Of a stretch of 64,000 nt of DNA, positions 27,910 to 37,000 are shown in pieces. Below the pieces are notes generated by a model. The model saw only the letters and a program-made list of their open reading frames with translations, was not told the origin of the DNA and ran no database searches. The stretch lies in assembly GCF_041714655.1 (NCBI RefSeq), contig NZ_CP168219.1:1302001-1366000 (forward strand), given 5' to 3'. A program made the translations under genes and the position numbers. Within the stretch, counting starts at the first letter, position 1. Every line of letters starts with the position of its first letter. This DNA is from Pseudoroseicyclus_A sp041714655. GTDB lineage: Bacteria > Pseudomonadota > Alphaproteobacteria > Rhodobacterales > Rhodobacteraceae.

Positions 27910-29635
27910 TCAATCGTATAGCTGGGGCTGTATCCCGGCCGGCCCCGGCCAATGGCGCTTCCGTCTCTGGGCGCCGGGCTGCGAGCGGCTGACGCTTCGG
28001 CTCGGCGGCCACGATCTGCCGATGGTGGCGGAGGAGGGCGGCTGGTTCGCCCTCACCACCGAAGCGGCCGAGGGCGATGCCTATGCCTTCGTCCTGCCCG
28101 ACGGAACCGCCGTCCCCGATCCCGCCGCCCGCCGGCAGGAGGGCGACGTGCACGGGCCATCGCTCGTCACCGCCCCCCGCACCGCCGAAGCCTGGCCGGG
28201 CCGGCTCTGGGAAGAGGCGGTGATCTACGAGCTGCACATAGGCACCTTCACCGAGGCGGGCACCTATCGCGCCGCCATCGACGAGCTGCCCCGGCTGGCC
28301 GGGCTTGGCATCACGGTGATCGAGATCCTGCCGCTCGCGCAATTCGGCGGCGACCGGGGCTGGGGCTATGACGGCGTTCTGCCCTATTGCCCCCACCCAA
28401 CCTACGGCAGCCCGGATGACCTCTCCGCGCTGATCGACGCCGCCCATGACGCGGGGCTGATGGTCCTTCTCGATGTCGTCTACAACCACTTCGGGCCGGA
28501 CGGAAATTACCTCCACGCCTATGCGGAGCCCTTCTTCGACGCCGCCCGCACCACGCCCTGGGGCGCCGGCATCGATTACACGGAAAGCCCCGTCCGCCGC
28601 TTCTTCATCGAGAATGCGCTTTACTGGCTGACGGAATTCGGCTTCGACGGGCTCCGCCTCGATGCGGTCGACCAGATCAAGGACAGCTCCGATCCCGAAC
28701 TGCTGCTCGAACTGGCGTCGGAGGTGCGCAGCACGCTCAAGGGCCGCATGATCGTGCTGACGACGGAGGACAACCGCAACGTCACCCATCTGCACGAGCG
28801 CGAGACAGACGGGTCTGTCTTGCGCCATACAGGCGAGTGGAACGACGATTTCCACAATGCCGCCCATGCCTTGGCCACCGGCGAGGCGGAGGGCTACTAC
28901 GCCGATTTCGCCGATGACCCGCTCCGCCATCTCGGCCGGGCGCTGGCGGAGGGCTTCTCCTTCCAGGGCGAGGGCGGGCGCGGCAAGCGCTCCACCCATC
29001 TGCCGCCGACGGCCTTCGTCGATTTCCTGCAGAACCACGACCAGACCGGCAACCGCGCACTCGGCGAGCGGCTGATCTCCCTGACGGACGCCGCGACGCT
29101 GGAGGCGCTGACCGCGATCCTCCTCCTGTCGCCGCATATCCCGCTGCTCTTCATGGGCGAGGAATATGGCGAGACGCGGCCCTTCACCTTCTTCGCCCAT
29201 TTCGGCGGAGAGCTGGACGAGGCCGTCCGCTCCGGCCGCGCCGAGGAATTCGCGGCCTTCGCCTCCTTCTCCGGCGCCGACATCCCCGATCCGATCGCTG
29301 AGAGCACCTTCCGCGCCTGCAAACTCGACCCCGAGCGGCGTGACAGCGCCGAGGGCCGGGCCCATCAGGCGCGGCTCAAGACGCTCCTCGAGCTCCGCGC
29401 CCGCCATGTCGTGCCGCGCCTGGCCGAGACCGCCGGCGGCGCCGGTCATCTCATCAAGGCTGAGGACGGCATCCTTGCCGTCGACTGGCGGCTCGGTGGC
29501 GCGACGCTGCAGCTCCGCGCCAACCTTTCCGACGAGCCCCGCGACTTGCCGCGGACCACCGGCGAGGAGATTCACCGCACCGCTCCGCCCGGTGCCCCGA
29601 AATCCGCCGTGCACTGGATCAACGTGAGCTTATGA
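27902..29635 (+). CDS. treZ: Malto-oligosyltrehalose trehalohydrolase
   Basis: A 577-aa GH13_10 enzyme releasing trehalose from maltooligosyltrehalose. The N-terminal CBM48-like domain has FRLWAPGCERLTLRLGGHDL. The barrel shows VIYELHIGTFTEAGTYRAAI, DRGWGYDGVLPYCPHPTYGS, Asp254 (GLRLDAVDQIKDSS), Glu289 (VLTTEDNRN) and FLQNHDQTGNRALGERL. ATG 27902 (MDDQSYSWGC) is selected: it overlaps the glgX stop by 8 bases, whereas the earlier in-frame ATG at 27848 gives an unrelated Pro/Arg-rich extension. It works with TreY, encoded next with an ATGA overlap. Confidence 0.95.
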   Translation: MDDQSYSWGCIPAGPGQWRFRLWAPGCERLTLRLGGHDLPMVAEEGGWFALTTEAAEGDAYAFVLPDGTAVPDPAARRQEGDVHGPSLVTAPRTAEAWPGRLWEEAVIYELHIGTFTEAGTYRAAIDELPRLAGLGITVIEILPLAQFGGDRGWGYDGVLPYCPHPTYGSPDDLSALIDAAHDAGLMVLLDVVYNHFGPDGNYLHAYAEPFFDAARTTPWGAGIDYTESPVRRFFIENALYWLTEFGFDGLRLDAVDQIKDSSDPELLLELASEVRSTLKGRMIVLTTEDNRNVTHLHERETDGSVLRHTGEWNDDFHNAAHALATGEAEGYYADFADDPLRHLGRALAEGFSFQGEGGRGKRSTHLPPTAFVDFLQNHDQTGNRALGERLISLTDAATLEALTAILLLSPHIPLLFMGEEYGETRPFTFFAHFGGELDEAVRSGRAEEFAAFASFSGADIPDPIAESTFRACKLDPERRDSAEGRAHQARLKTLLELRARHVVPRLAETAGGAGHLIKAEDGILAVDWRLGGATLQLRANLSDEPRDLPRTTGEEIHRTAPPGAPKSAVHWINVSL

Positions 29636-31929
29636 GCCTTCCCACCGCCACCTACCGCCTGCAGTTCCGGCAGGGGATGGATTTCGACAGCGCCGCGGCG
29701 CTGGTGCCCTATCTCGCCGATCTCGGCGTCTCCCATCTCTACGCCTCGCCGCTCTTCACGGCCGTGCCCGGCTCGACGCACGGCTATGACGTCACCGACC
29801 CCGGCGAGATCGAGCCCTCCCTCGGCGGGCTCGACGGCCTCCGCCGCCTGTCGGAGGCGCTGAAGGGCAGGGGGCTGGGCCTCGTGCTCGACATCGTGCC
29901 GAACCACATGGCCTTCTCGGTCGACACGCCCTGGCTGCGCGACGTGCTCCGCCACGGCGAGAAGAGCCGCTACGCCAAGCATTTCGACCTCGACCCCGCC
30001 GCCGAGCGCATCCGCCTGCCCTGGCTGCCGGCGCCCTTCGTGGAGGTGCTGCCGCAGCTCAAGATCGTCGATGCCGAGGACGGGCCAGTGCTCGATACCG
30101 GCGGGTTGCAGGTGCCGCTCTGCGGCACGCCCTCCGACGCCGCCCGCGACGGCGATCTCGAGGCGCTGCGCGAGCTCTACGAGGCGCAGCCCTGGCAGCT
30201 CGTCCACTGGCGGACGGAGAACGACATCCTCAGCCACCGGCGCTTCTTCTCGGTCACCGGGCTCGTCGGTGTCCGCGTCGAGGACGAGGCGGTGTTCGAG
30301 GATGTCCATCGGCTGCTCTTCCAGCTCGTGGATGAGGGCATCGTGAACGGCATCCGCATCGACCATGTCGACGGGCTGGCCGATCCGGCGGGCTATCTCG
30401 ACCGGCTGCGCGCCCGCGTGGGCGACACGCCGATCTGGGTGGAGAAGATCCTCTCCGGCCCCGAGACGCTGCCCGATGCCTGGCCCATCGAGGGCACGAC
30501 CGGCTATGTCGTCGCCCGGGCGCTGTCGCGGCTTCTGACCGACGGTGAGGGCCTCGAGCGCATCGCCGAGGATTACCGCGAGGCGACGGGCCGCACCGAC
30601 GCGGTCGAGGAGATCATCCAGAGCGCTCGTCATCAGGTGATGACGCAGGACCTCGCCGCCGAGCTCTGGACGCTGCACCGGCTTTTCAGCGAGGTCGCCG
30701 CCGCCGATCCGCGCGGCTGCGAGTTCGGCCCCGAGACGCTCCGTGAGGCGCTGGTCGAGTTCATCTCCGCCTTCCCCCGCTACCGCACGTACATGACCGC
30801 GACCCGGATCTCCGAGGCCGACAAGGCGCTCGTGCGGGCCACGGCCGAGCGGGCGGCGGCGCGGCTCATCGACCCCGGCGCGCTGCCCTTCCTCGCCGAG
30901 GTGCTCACCCATGCGACGCCGGCCACCGCGCGGCTCCGCCTGCGCCTGCAACAGGTCACCGGCGCCGCCGTCGCCAAATCGGCGGAGGATACGGCCTTCT
31001 ACCGCGAGGTGCGGCTCCTCTCCGCCAACGAGGTCGGCGGCGAGCCGGATGACGACCCGCTCGGCATCGAGGGCTTCCACCGCGCCATGGAGCGGCGGGC
31101 GGAGCATATGCCGCTCGGTCTGTCGCTGACCTCCAGCCACGACACCAAGCGCAGCGAGGATGCGCGGATGCGCATCGCCGCCATCACCTACGAGCCCGAA
31201 TGCTTCGCGGCCTGGTTCCGCATCTGCCAGGGCTTCGCGCCGAAGCGGCTGAATGCCAACCTCGTCTGGTATGTCGCCCAGACCTTCCTCGCCATGGAAC
31301 CGGGCGACGGCGACATGGCCGAGCGGCTCGCCGAGCATGTCGTGAAGGCGCTCCGCGAGGCGAAATCCGAAAGCTTCTGGACGGCGCCCGACGTGGCGCT
31401 GGAGGAGGCCGCGCAGGATTACGTCCGCCGGCTGGCCCAGCACTTCCCCCGCCATGCGCGGGAGGTGGATGCCATCATCACCGCCGCCGACCGGCTGTCG
31501 CTGATCCAGACGGCGCTGCACCTGACCGTGCCGGGCATCCCCGATCTCTATCAGGGCACCGAGCTCGCCAGCCATGCGCTGACCGACCCCGACAACCGCC
31601 GCGCCGTCGATTTCGACCTGCGGGCGCGGGCGCTGAAGAGCCCCGATCTTCTGCCCCGCAAGCTCGACCGGCAGAAGCTGGCGCTGACGCGCGACCTCCT
31701 TTGCCTGCGCCGGGCGGAGCCGGAGCTCTTCCTCACCGGCGGGTATCACCGCCTGCCGGCGCCGCCGGGCATCTGCGCCTATGAGCGGCGGAGCGGGGCG
31801 AAGCGGCTGCGGGTGGGGCTGGCGATCTCGGCCGAGGCGCGGGCGCTGGAAGAGGTCATCCAGACGCCGGGCACCTGGTGGCCGGAGGATCCGGCGGGCA
31901 GCCCGGTGCGCCTGTCCTTCGAGGGCTGA
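29632..31929 (+). CDS. treY: Malto-oligosyltrehalose synthase
   Basis: A 765-aa GH13_26 enzyme that isomerises the reducing-end alpha-1,4 link of malto-oligosaccharides to alpha-1,1. Visible blocks are TYRLQFRQGMDFDSAAALVP, HLYASPLFTAVPGSTHGYDV, LVLDIVPNHMAF, nucleophile Asp244 (GIRIDHVDGLADP), Glu271 (IWVEKILSGPETLP), WPIEGTTGYVVAR and LTSSHDTKRSEDARMR. It is a little shorter than many TreY proteins but has all core motifs. It is the last gene of the operon, followed by a GC-rich hairpin. Confidence 0.96.
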   Translation: MSLPTATYRLQFRQGMDFDSAAALVPYLADLGVSHLYASPLFTAVPGSTHGYDVTDPGEIEPSLGGLDGLRRLSEALKGRGLGLVLDIVPNHMAFSVDTPWLRDVLRHGEKSRYAKHFDLDPAAERIRLPWLPAPFVEVLPQLKIVDAEDGPVLDTGGLQVPLCGTPSDAARDGDLEALRELYEAQPWQLVHWRTENDILSHRRFFSVTGLVGVRVEDEAVFEDVHRLLFQLVDEGIVNGIRIDHVDGLADPAGYLDRLRARVGDTPIWVEKILSGPETLPDAWPIEGTTGYVVARALSRLLTDGEGLERIAEDYREATGRTDAVEEIIQSARHQVMTQDLAAELWTLHRLFSEVAAADPRGCEFGPETLREALVEFISAFPRYRTYMTATRISEADKALVRATAERAAARLIDPGALPFLAEVLTHATPATARLRLRLQQVTGAAVAKSAEDTAFYREVRLLSANEVGGEPDDDPLGIEGFHRAMERRAEHMPLGLSLTSSHDTKRSEDARMRIAAITYEPECFAAWFRICQGFAPKRLNANLVWYVAQTFLAMEPGDGDMAERLAEHVVKALREAKSESFWTAPDVALEEAAQDYVRRLAQHFPRHAREVDAIITAADRLSLIQTALHLTVPGIPDLYQGTELASHALTDPDNRRAVDFDLRARALKSPDLLPRKLDRQKLALTRDLLCLRRAEPELFLTGGYHRLPAPPGICAYERRSGAKRLRVGLAISAEARALEEVIQTPGTWWPEDPAGSPVRLSFEG

Positions 31930-31957
31930 GGCGAGGGCCGAGACGGGGGCTGAGGCA

Positions 31958-31980
31958 GGCGGCGCCGCAAGGGCGCCGCC
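31958..31980. terminator. Hairpin between convergent treY and MBL-fold genes
   Basis: An inverted repeat GGCGGCGCC (31958-31966) and GGCGCCGCC (31972-31980) with loop GCAAG lies in the 59-bp gap between converging stop codons. It has no strong T tract on either side, but its position fits a bidirectional terminator. Confidence 0.5.
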
Positions 31981-31988
31981 ACTCGTTC

Positions 31989-33536
31989 TTACTCGCTCGC
32001 CAGGGGCAGGGTGCCCGCAGCGTCGAACTGCACGGGGCAGCCGTTCTGGTAGATCCCGGCCTCCCGCGTCCGCGCACAGAAATCCTGCGCGCCGGTCACG
32101 AGTTCCGAGATGCGCGCCTGCGCCTCCTCATAGCTCGTCACCTCGCCATGCACCGGCATGTTGATCGCCGGATCGAGCCCGTATTCGGCGACATTGGTGG
32201 CCATGCCGCCGGCCCAGAAGTGGAACTGCCAGGTGACATCCGAGAAGTCGCCCTCCATCAGCACCTGCTCCTCCGGCAGATAGGCGAAGACGCCGTCCGC
32301 CATGTGGAGATGGCCGAGCGTGTGGTAGATCTCGACGCGCCGGAGCTCGTCCTCCAGCACCAGCTCGCCATCGACGGGCAGGAAGTCGAGGGGCGCCATC
32401 GCCACGGCCTGCGCGTCGGGGAAGTTGGGCGCGGGGCGAGAGACCATCTCTTCGAAGATCTCGCGGTTGCCCCGCTCGGCGATCACCTGCAGCCCGCGCG
32501 ACACCGCAGCCCGAAGCCCGCCCGTATGGTCGAAATGGTGGTGCGAGACGATGACCTGCGTCACCTCCTTGCCCGGCACGAGCTCGTTCGCGGCGTCGAT
32601 CCGGGCGAGGGTGTCGGCCTCGCTGCCATAGGCCTCGAACATCACCAGATGGTCCGCCATCTCGATGACCGCGCCGCCGGCGCCGCCGAAACGGCCGGGG
32701 ACGCGCAGGTCCCAGACGCCGGTCGCGACCTCGGTCACATCCACCTGCACCGGCGCGGCCTCGCCGCCCGAGGCGGTGACGGCCGGTTCGGGGAAGGCGG
32801 GCATCTGCTCGGCCGGCACGTCGATCCGGTAGCTGTCGACCTGGAACATCAGCTCCACCTGGTCGCGCCAGTCCATCTCGGATTGGATGCCCGTCGGCAG
32901 CATGATGCCGTCGAAGGGCAGGTAGCCGGTGAAGTAGACGGTATGCGCCACCTCGCCCAATGTGGCGCTCGGCCCGGTGTAGCGGACCCAGGCCGGCAGA
33001 TCGTCTGCCGGATTGACGGCCATCCACATCGGCGCGCCGCCCTCGGGCGTGAACGAGACGATGGAGAGCCCGTCATCGACGGTGACGGGCCCGAGCGCGG
33101 TGCCCTCGTCCAGCGCCGCCAGCACGGCGGTGAGCGGATGGTCGAGCATCGCGTTGCCGGTCTGCAATTCGTTGGTCCGCGCCCAGTTGAGCCCGAATTC
33201 CCCCGCGAAGGGGAACTGATAGGCCCGCCGCTCCTGATTGAGCGCCTGCCCCCCCGCCAGATCGAAACTGCGCTGGGCGTCCGAGACGCTCTGCCACTTG
33301 GCGGGCACATGCGCCTCGCCCGTCAGGAAGCCGCCGCCGTTCTGGTAGACGCGCTGGCCGAAGCCGGTCATCACCAGATTCTGCAGCCCCTCCAGCCGCT
33401 CGGCGCCGCCCATCGCCTCCGCCACCTCGCCGATCAGCGCCTCCGCGGCGCTCTCGTCCTGGGCGAGGGCCGGATGGGCCGCGAGCGCCAGGGCAGAGAC
33501 GGCCAAAACCGCCCTATGCCTTGCAAATGAAAGCAT
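31989..33536 (-). CDS. Exported metallo-beta-lactamase-fold hydrolase
   Basis: A 515-aa protein with an N-terminal signal peptide (LAVSALALAAHPALAQ), so probably periplasmic. About 230 residues of uncharacterised sequence (EAMGGAERLEGLQNLVMTGF, WMAVNPADDLPAWVRYTG) precede an MBL domain with IVSHHHFDHTGGLRAAV, the zinc HxHxDH motif, then YHTLGHLHMADGVFAYLPEE and VLMEGDF as later ligands. The C-terminal tail has paired Cys residues (AQDFCARTREAG, QNGCPVQ). The start at 33536 has GGGAGGAAAAA just upstream; an in-frame ATG at 33629 would put the signal peptide internally. It is monocistronic as far as visible. The substrate is unknown. Confidence 0.85.
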   Translation of the reverse strand: MLSFARHRAVLAVSALALAAHPALAQDESAAEALIGEVAEAMGGAERLEGLQNLVMTGFGQRVYQNGGGFLTGEAHVPAKWQSVSDAQRSFDLAGGQALNQERRAYQFPFAGEFGLNWARTNELQTGNAMLDHPLTAVLAALDEGTALGPVTVDDGLSIVSFTPEGGAPMWMAVNPADDLPAWVRYTGPSATLGEVAHTVYFTGYLPFDGIMLPTGIQSEMDWRDQVELMFQVDSYRIDVPAEQMPAFPEPAVTASGGEAAPVQVDVTEVATGVWDLRVPGRFGGAGGAVIEMADHLVMFEAYGSEADTLARIDAANELVPGKEVTQVIVSHHHFDHTGGLRAAVSRGLQVIAERGNREIFEEMVSRPAPNFPDAQAVAMAPLDFLPVDGELVLEDELRRVEIYHTLGHLHMADGVFAYLPEEQVLMEGDFSDVTWQFHFWAGGMATNVAEYGLDPAINMPVHGEVTSYEEAQARISELVTGAQDFCARTREAGIYQNGCPVQFDAAGTLPLASE

Positions 33537-33666
33537 TTTTTCCTCCCTATATGTGTGGCGGCCCCATTCCTCCTCGGGAACCGCCGCCGCCGACTCTGAC
33601 GGGGGCGGACCTAAAGTCAACCTTGGCAATGGATGGGTCGGGAGGGGCCCCTGGGGCCCGCGGGGC

Positions 33667-34062
33667 TCAGGTCTCGGCGGGCGAGAGGAGGGTCGCGAGC
33701 GTCCGGCGGAGCAGCGCCTCGCTCACCGGTTTGCGCAGGGTCGGCGCGGCGCGCAGGCGCTCGTTGTCGGCGAAGCGCGAGGAATTGTAGCCAGAGAGGA
33801 ACATGAACGGCGTGCCGCGCGCGCCGAGAGCTTCGGCGATCGGCAGCGAGGTGCCGGCGCGGCCCAGATTGACGTCGAGGATCGCCACTTCGGGGCCGAA
33901 GGCCTCGATGGCGGCCATGGCGGCGGTCGGCGAGCCGTGGGGGCCATCGGCGACGAAGCCCCAGTCTTCGAGGGTCATCACCAGATCCATGCCGATCAGC
34001 ACCTCGTCCTCGACCACGAGGATCCGGGCTCCGGCGGGCAGGGCGCTGCCCGCATCGGTCAT
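33667..34062 (-). CDS. Single-domain response regulator (receiver only)
   Basis: A 131-aa stand-alone receiver. It shows acidic residues in ILVVEDEVLIGMDL, the phospho-acceptor Asp in AILDVNLG, Ser in FMFLSGYN at the switch position and Lys in TLRKPV. There is no output domain, as is common for partners of HWE/HisKA2 kinases in alphaproteobacteria, where such proteins act as phosphate sinks or relays. It begins one base after the stop of the large CheB-CheR-kinase gene, so the two are very probably a cognate pair expressed together. Confidence 0.9.
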   Translation of the reverse strand: MTDAGSALPAGARILVVEDEVLIGMDLVMTLEDWGFVADGPHGSPTAAMAAIEAFGPEVAILDVNLGRAGTSLPIAEALGARGTPFMFLSGYNSSRFADNERLRAAPTLRKPVSEALLRRTLATLLSPAET

Positions 34063-34063
34063 T

Positions 34064-37000
34064 TCAGGTGCTGTCGGCAGAAACGGAATCGTCGGTCACC
34101 TCTCGGATTATTGTGCAGGACAGGCCGTCCTTAGCAAAGACAATGCCGATCTCCGCGCCGAGTTCCCGCTCGAGAAGCTGCCCGATCAGGAACGAGCCGA
34201 AGCCCTCGTGCTCGGGAGGGGAGACCTCCGGCCCGCCGGTTTCGCGCCAGACGATGCGGCGGAAATCGCCATTCTCCGCCTCGACCTCGACCGTCACGCG
34301 GCCGCCATCGACGGAAAAAGCCCCGTATTTCGCGGCGTTGGTGGCCAGCTCATGAAAGGCCAGCCCCAGCGACAGCGCCGTGCCGGGCGGCAGGAACACA
34401 TCGTCGCCGCTGTAGCGGAAGCGCCCGCCGTCCTCGCCGGCATAGGGCGCAAGTTCCGTGGCGACCAGTTGGCGCAGCGTCTGTCCGCGCCAGTCGCTTT
34501 CCGTCAGCGCGTCATGGGTGCGCGAGATGGCGGCGAGCCGCTGGGTGAGGCTGGCGGCCATCTCCTCGCGCGTGCGGGCCATGCGGGCGGTGAAGCGGGC
34601 GATGGCCTGAACGGTGGCGAGGATGTTCTTCACCCGGTGCTCGAGCTCGGCCAGCAGCATGTCCTTGCGCTCGGTCGCCTCGACGCGCTCGGTGATGTCG
34701 ATGGCGGAGGGCACGATCTCGCGCACCTCGCCGTCATCCCCGAAGATCGGGGCCATCTGGAAGTCGATGACGACCCGGTCGCCGCTGGCCGCCTTGATGG
34801 CCACATCGAAGCGCAGCGTCTGGCCTGCGGCCACGCGCGAGACGGCGGAGCGCAGCTCGGCCTGCGCCTCCTGCCCATAGGGCCACCAGAAGGTCTCCCA
34901 GATCTTCTTGCCGATGACCTCTTCGCGGGTGACGCCGCTGCGCTCCAGCGCCGCGGCGTTGATCTCGAGGAGCGTGCCGTCCGGGGAGACGAGCCCGACA
35001 TAGGCGGCGAGAGAATCGTGCAGCCGCTGCAGGCGCTGCTTCTCGGCGACGTCGCGCTGCCGGGCCTTCACCTGGTCGGTAATGTCGAGCGAGAAGGAGA
35101 TGACGCCCACGACCTTGCCGTCGGCGTCGAACCAGGGCTCGAGCACGTTGCGGTAGATCGCGGCGTCGCCGGTCTCGCGCCGGTGGGGCACCAGCGCCTC
35201 ATGCTGCTCCTCGTCGCTCGACTGGCCGGTGGCGAAGACCTGCGCCATGCGTTGCATGAGCGGGGAGCCGTCGAGCTCTGGCATGGCCTCGGTGACGGGC
35301 AGGCCGATGATCTCGCGGCCGCCGATCTCCATCTGGTTGCGCGGGTTGGAATAGGTGGTCACGAAATCCGGCCCCTCGTGCATCGAGATGGCGACGGGCG
35401 CCTGATCGAAGAGCCGGCGCATCCGCGCCTCGCTCTCGAAGACCTGCCGCTCCAGCGCCCGCTGCTCGGTCACCTCGCGGACGGCACAGCCGACGGCGAA
35501 GACCTCGTCGCCGGCGCGAATCGGGAAGAAGTCGTCGATCCACTCGCGGGTGATGCCCGGCTCGTGCGGGGTCTGGCCGCGCACGGTAACGCCGAGCACC
35601 GGCTCGCCCGTCTCCAAGACCCGCCGCTGGATGTCGGCGATGGCCTCATGCACGGCGGGGATCAGCTCCGCCTGGCTCTTGCCGATATGCTCTTCGGGCG
35701 TGAAGCCGTTGATCTCGGCCAGCATCGGGTTGATGCGCAGCCATTTCAGATCGCGGTCGAGGACGCAGAGCCCGACCGGCGTCGTATCGTAAAGCACCTC
35801 CAGCTCGGCATATTGCTCGCTGAGGAGGCGGGCGTTCTCTTCCAGCTTGCGCTCGTAATCCTTCCTTGCGGTGATATCGACGAAGGTGATGACCACCCCG
35901 TCGAGCCGGTTGTCGACCGTCCGGTAGGGGCGCACGCGGGCCTGGAAGGTCTCGCCCGTCGCCGGCACCTGCAATTCGCGCTCGATGGGCTGGAGGCTGC
36001 GCTGCACGTCGGCCGCATCCTCCTTGAGCTGCGGGTAATCGACCTTGCTGGCGAGGTCGTGGATCGAACGGCCGATGTCGCGGTCCTGCACGCCGAAGAG
36101 CCGCGAGACCTCGGGCGTGAACAGGCGGACGCAATCGCGCTCGTCGATGAAAAGCGTCGCGATATCCGTGCTTTCCAGGAGGTTGTTCAAGTCGGAATTG
36201 GCGCGCCCGAGCTGGCGGTTGTTCTCGCTGAGCTCGGCGTTGATCGTCTCCAGCTCCTCGTTGATCGACTGCAGTTCCTCGCGCGAAGTCTCGAGCTCCT
36301 CATTGGAGCTCTGCAGCTCCTCGTTCATGGAGAGGAGCTCCTCGTTCGTGGCGCGGAGCTCCTGTTCGGCGGATTCGTACTCCTGCTGCAGCGCCACCAC
36401 CCGTTTTCGGGTGAGCGCCAGCTCGCGGTCGAAATCCGGCGGCTGCGGCTGGAGCGGCAGCTCCCCCGATGCCTCGAGATCGCGGGCGCGGACCTCGATC
36501 ATCGACAGAAGCACCCGCTCGTCCCCGGGCACCATCGGGCGGGCGATGAGGTCGAAGAGCCGCGGGCCGCCGGCCATCTCGACAACGACGTTGCGAACCT
36601 CCGCCCGCGCCTGCGTGCGCCGCGCCTCGGTCACGACGCCATGCGCCGGCAGCCGCAGCTCCTGGCGGAGGTAATCCTCGATCGCCATGCCGACCGCGCC
36701 GCGCGCGGGGCGGACGAAATCCGCCATCGCCTCCGAGACATAGATGACCTCGTTGTGGCGGTCGATCGCGGCGAAGGGCGGCGAGGCGTGGTGCAGGAAG
36801 GCCTGCTCCGCCTCGGCCTCGATGCCGCCGCCGCCGGTGCGCAGAGCCTGCGTCAGCGGCGTCCAGGAGGACGACGGCTGGATGCGGGTGGGCGAGAGCT
36901 GCGCGGCGGCCGCCGAATAGCTCGGCGGCGTCCTGTCGTCGCGCTGGAAGATCCGCGCCGTCCGGTCGACGATCCTGAAATAGCGCTCCTTGCGGCCGAG

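Noticed and set aside
34064..34620. Reading the sensor as part of a flagellar chemotaxis operon because of its CheB and CheR domains
   Set aside because: No cheA, cheW, cheY, mcp or flagellar gene is nearby, and the C-terminus is an HWE kinase.
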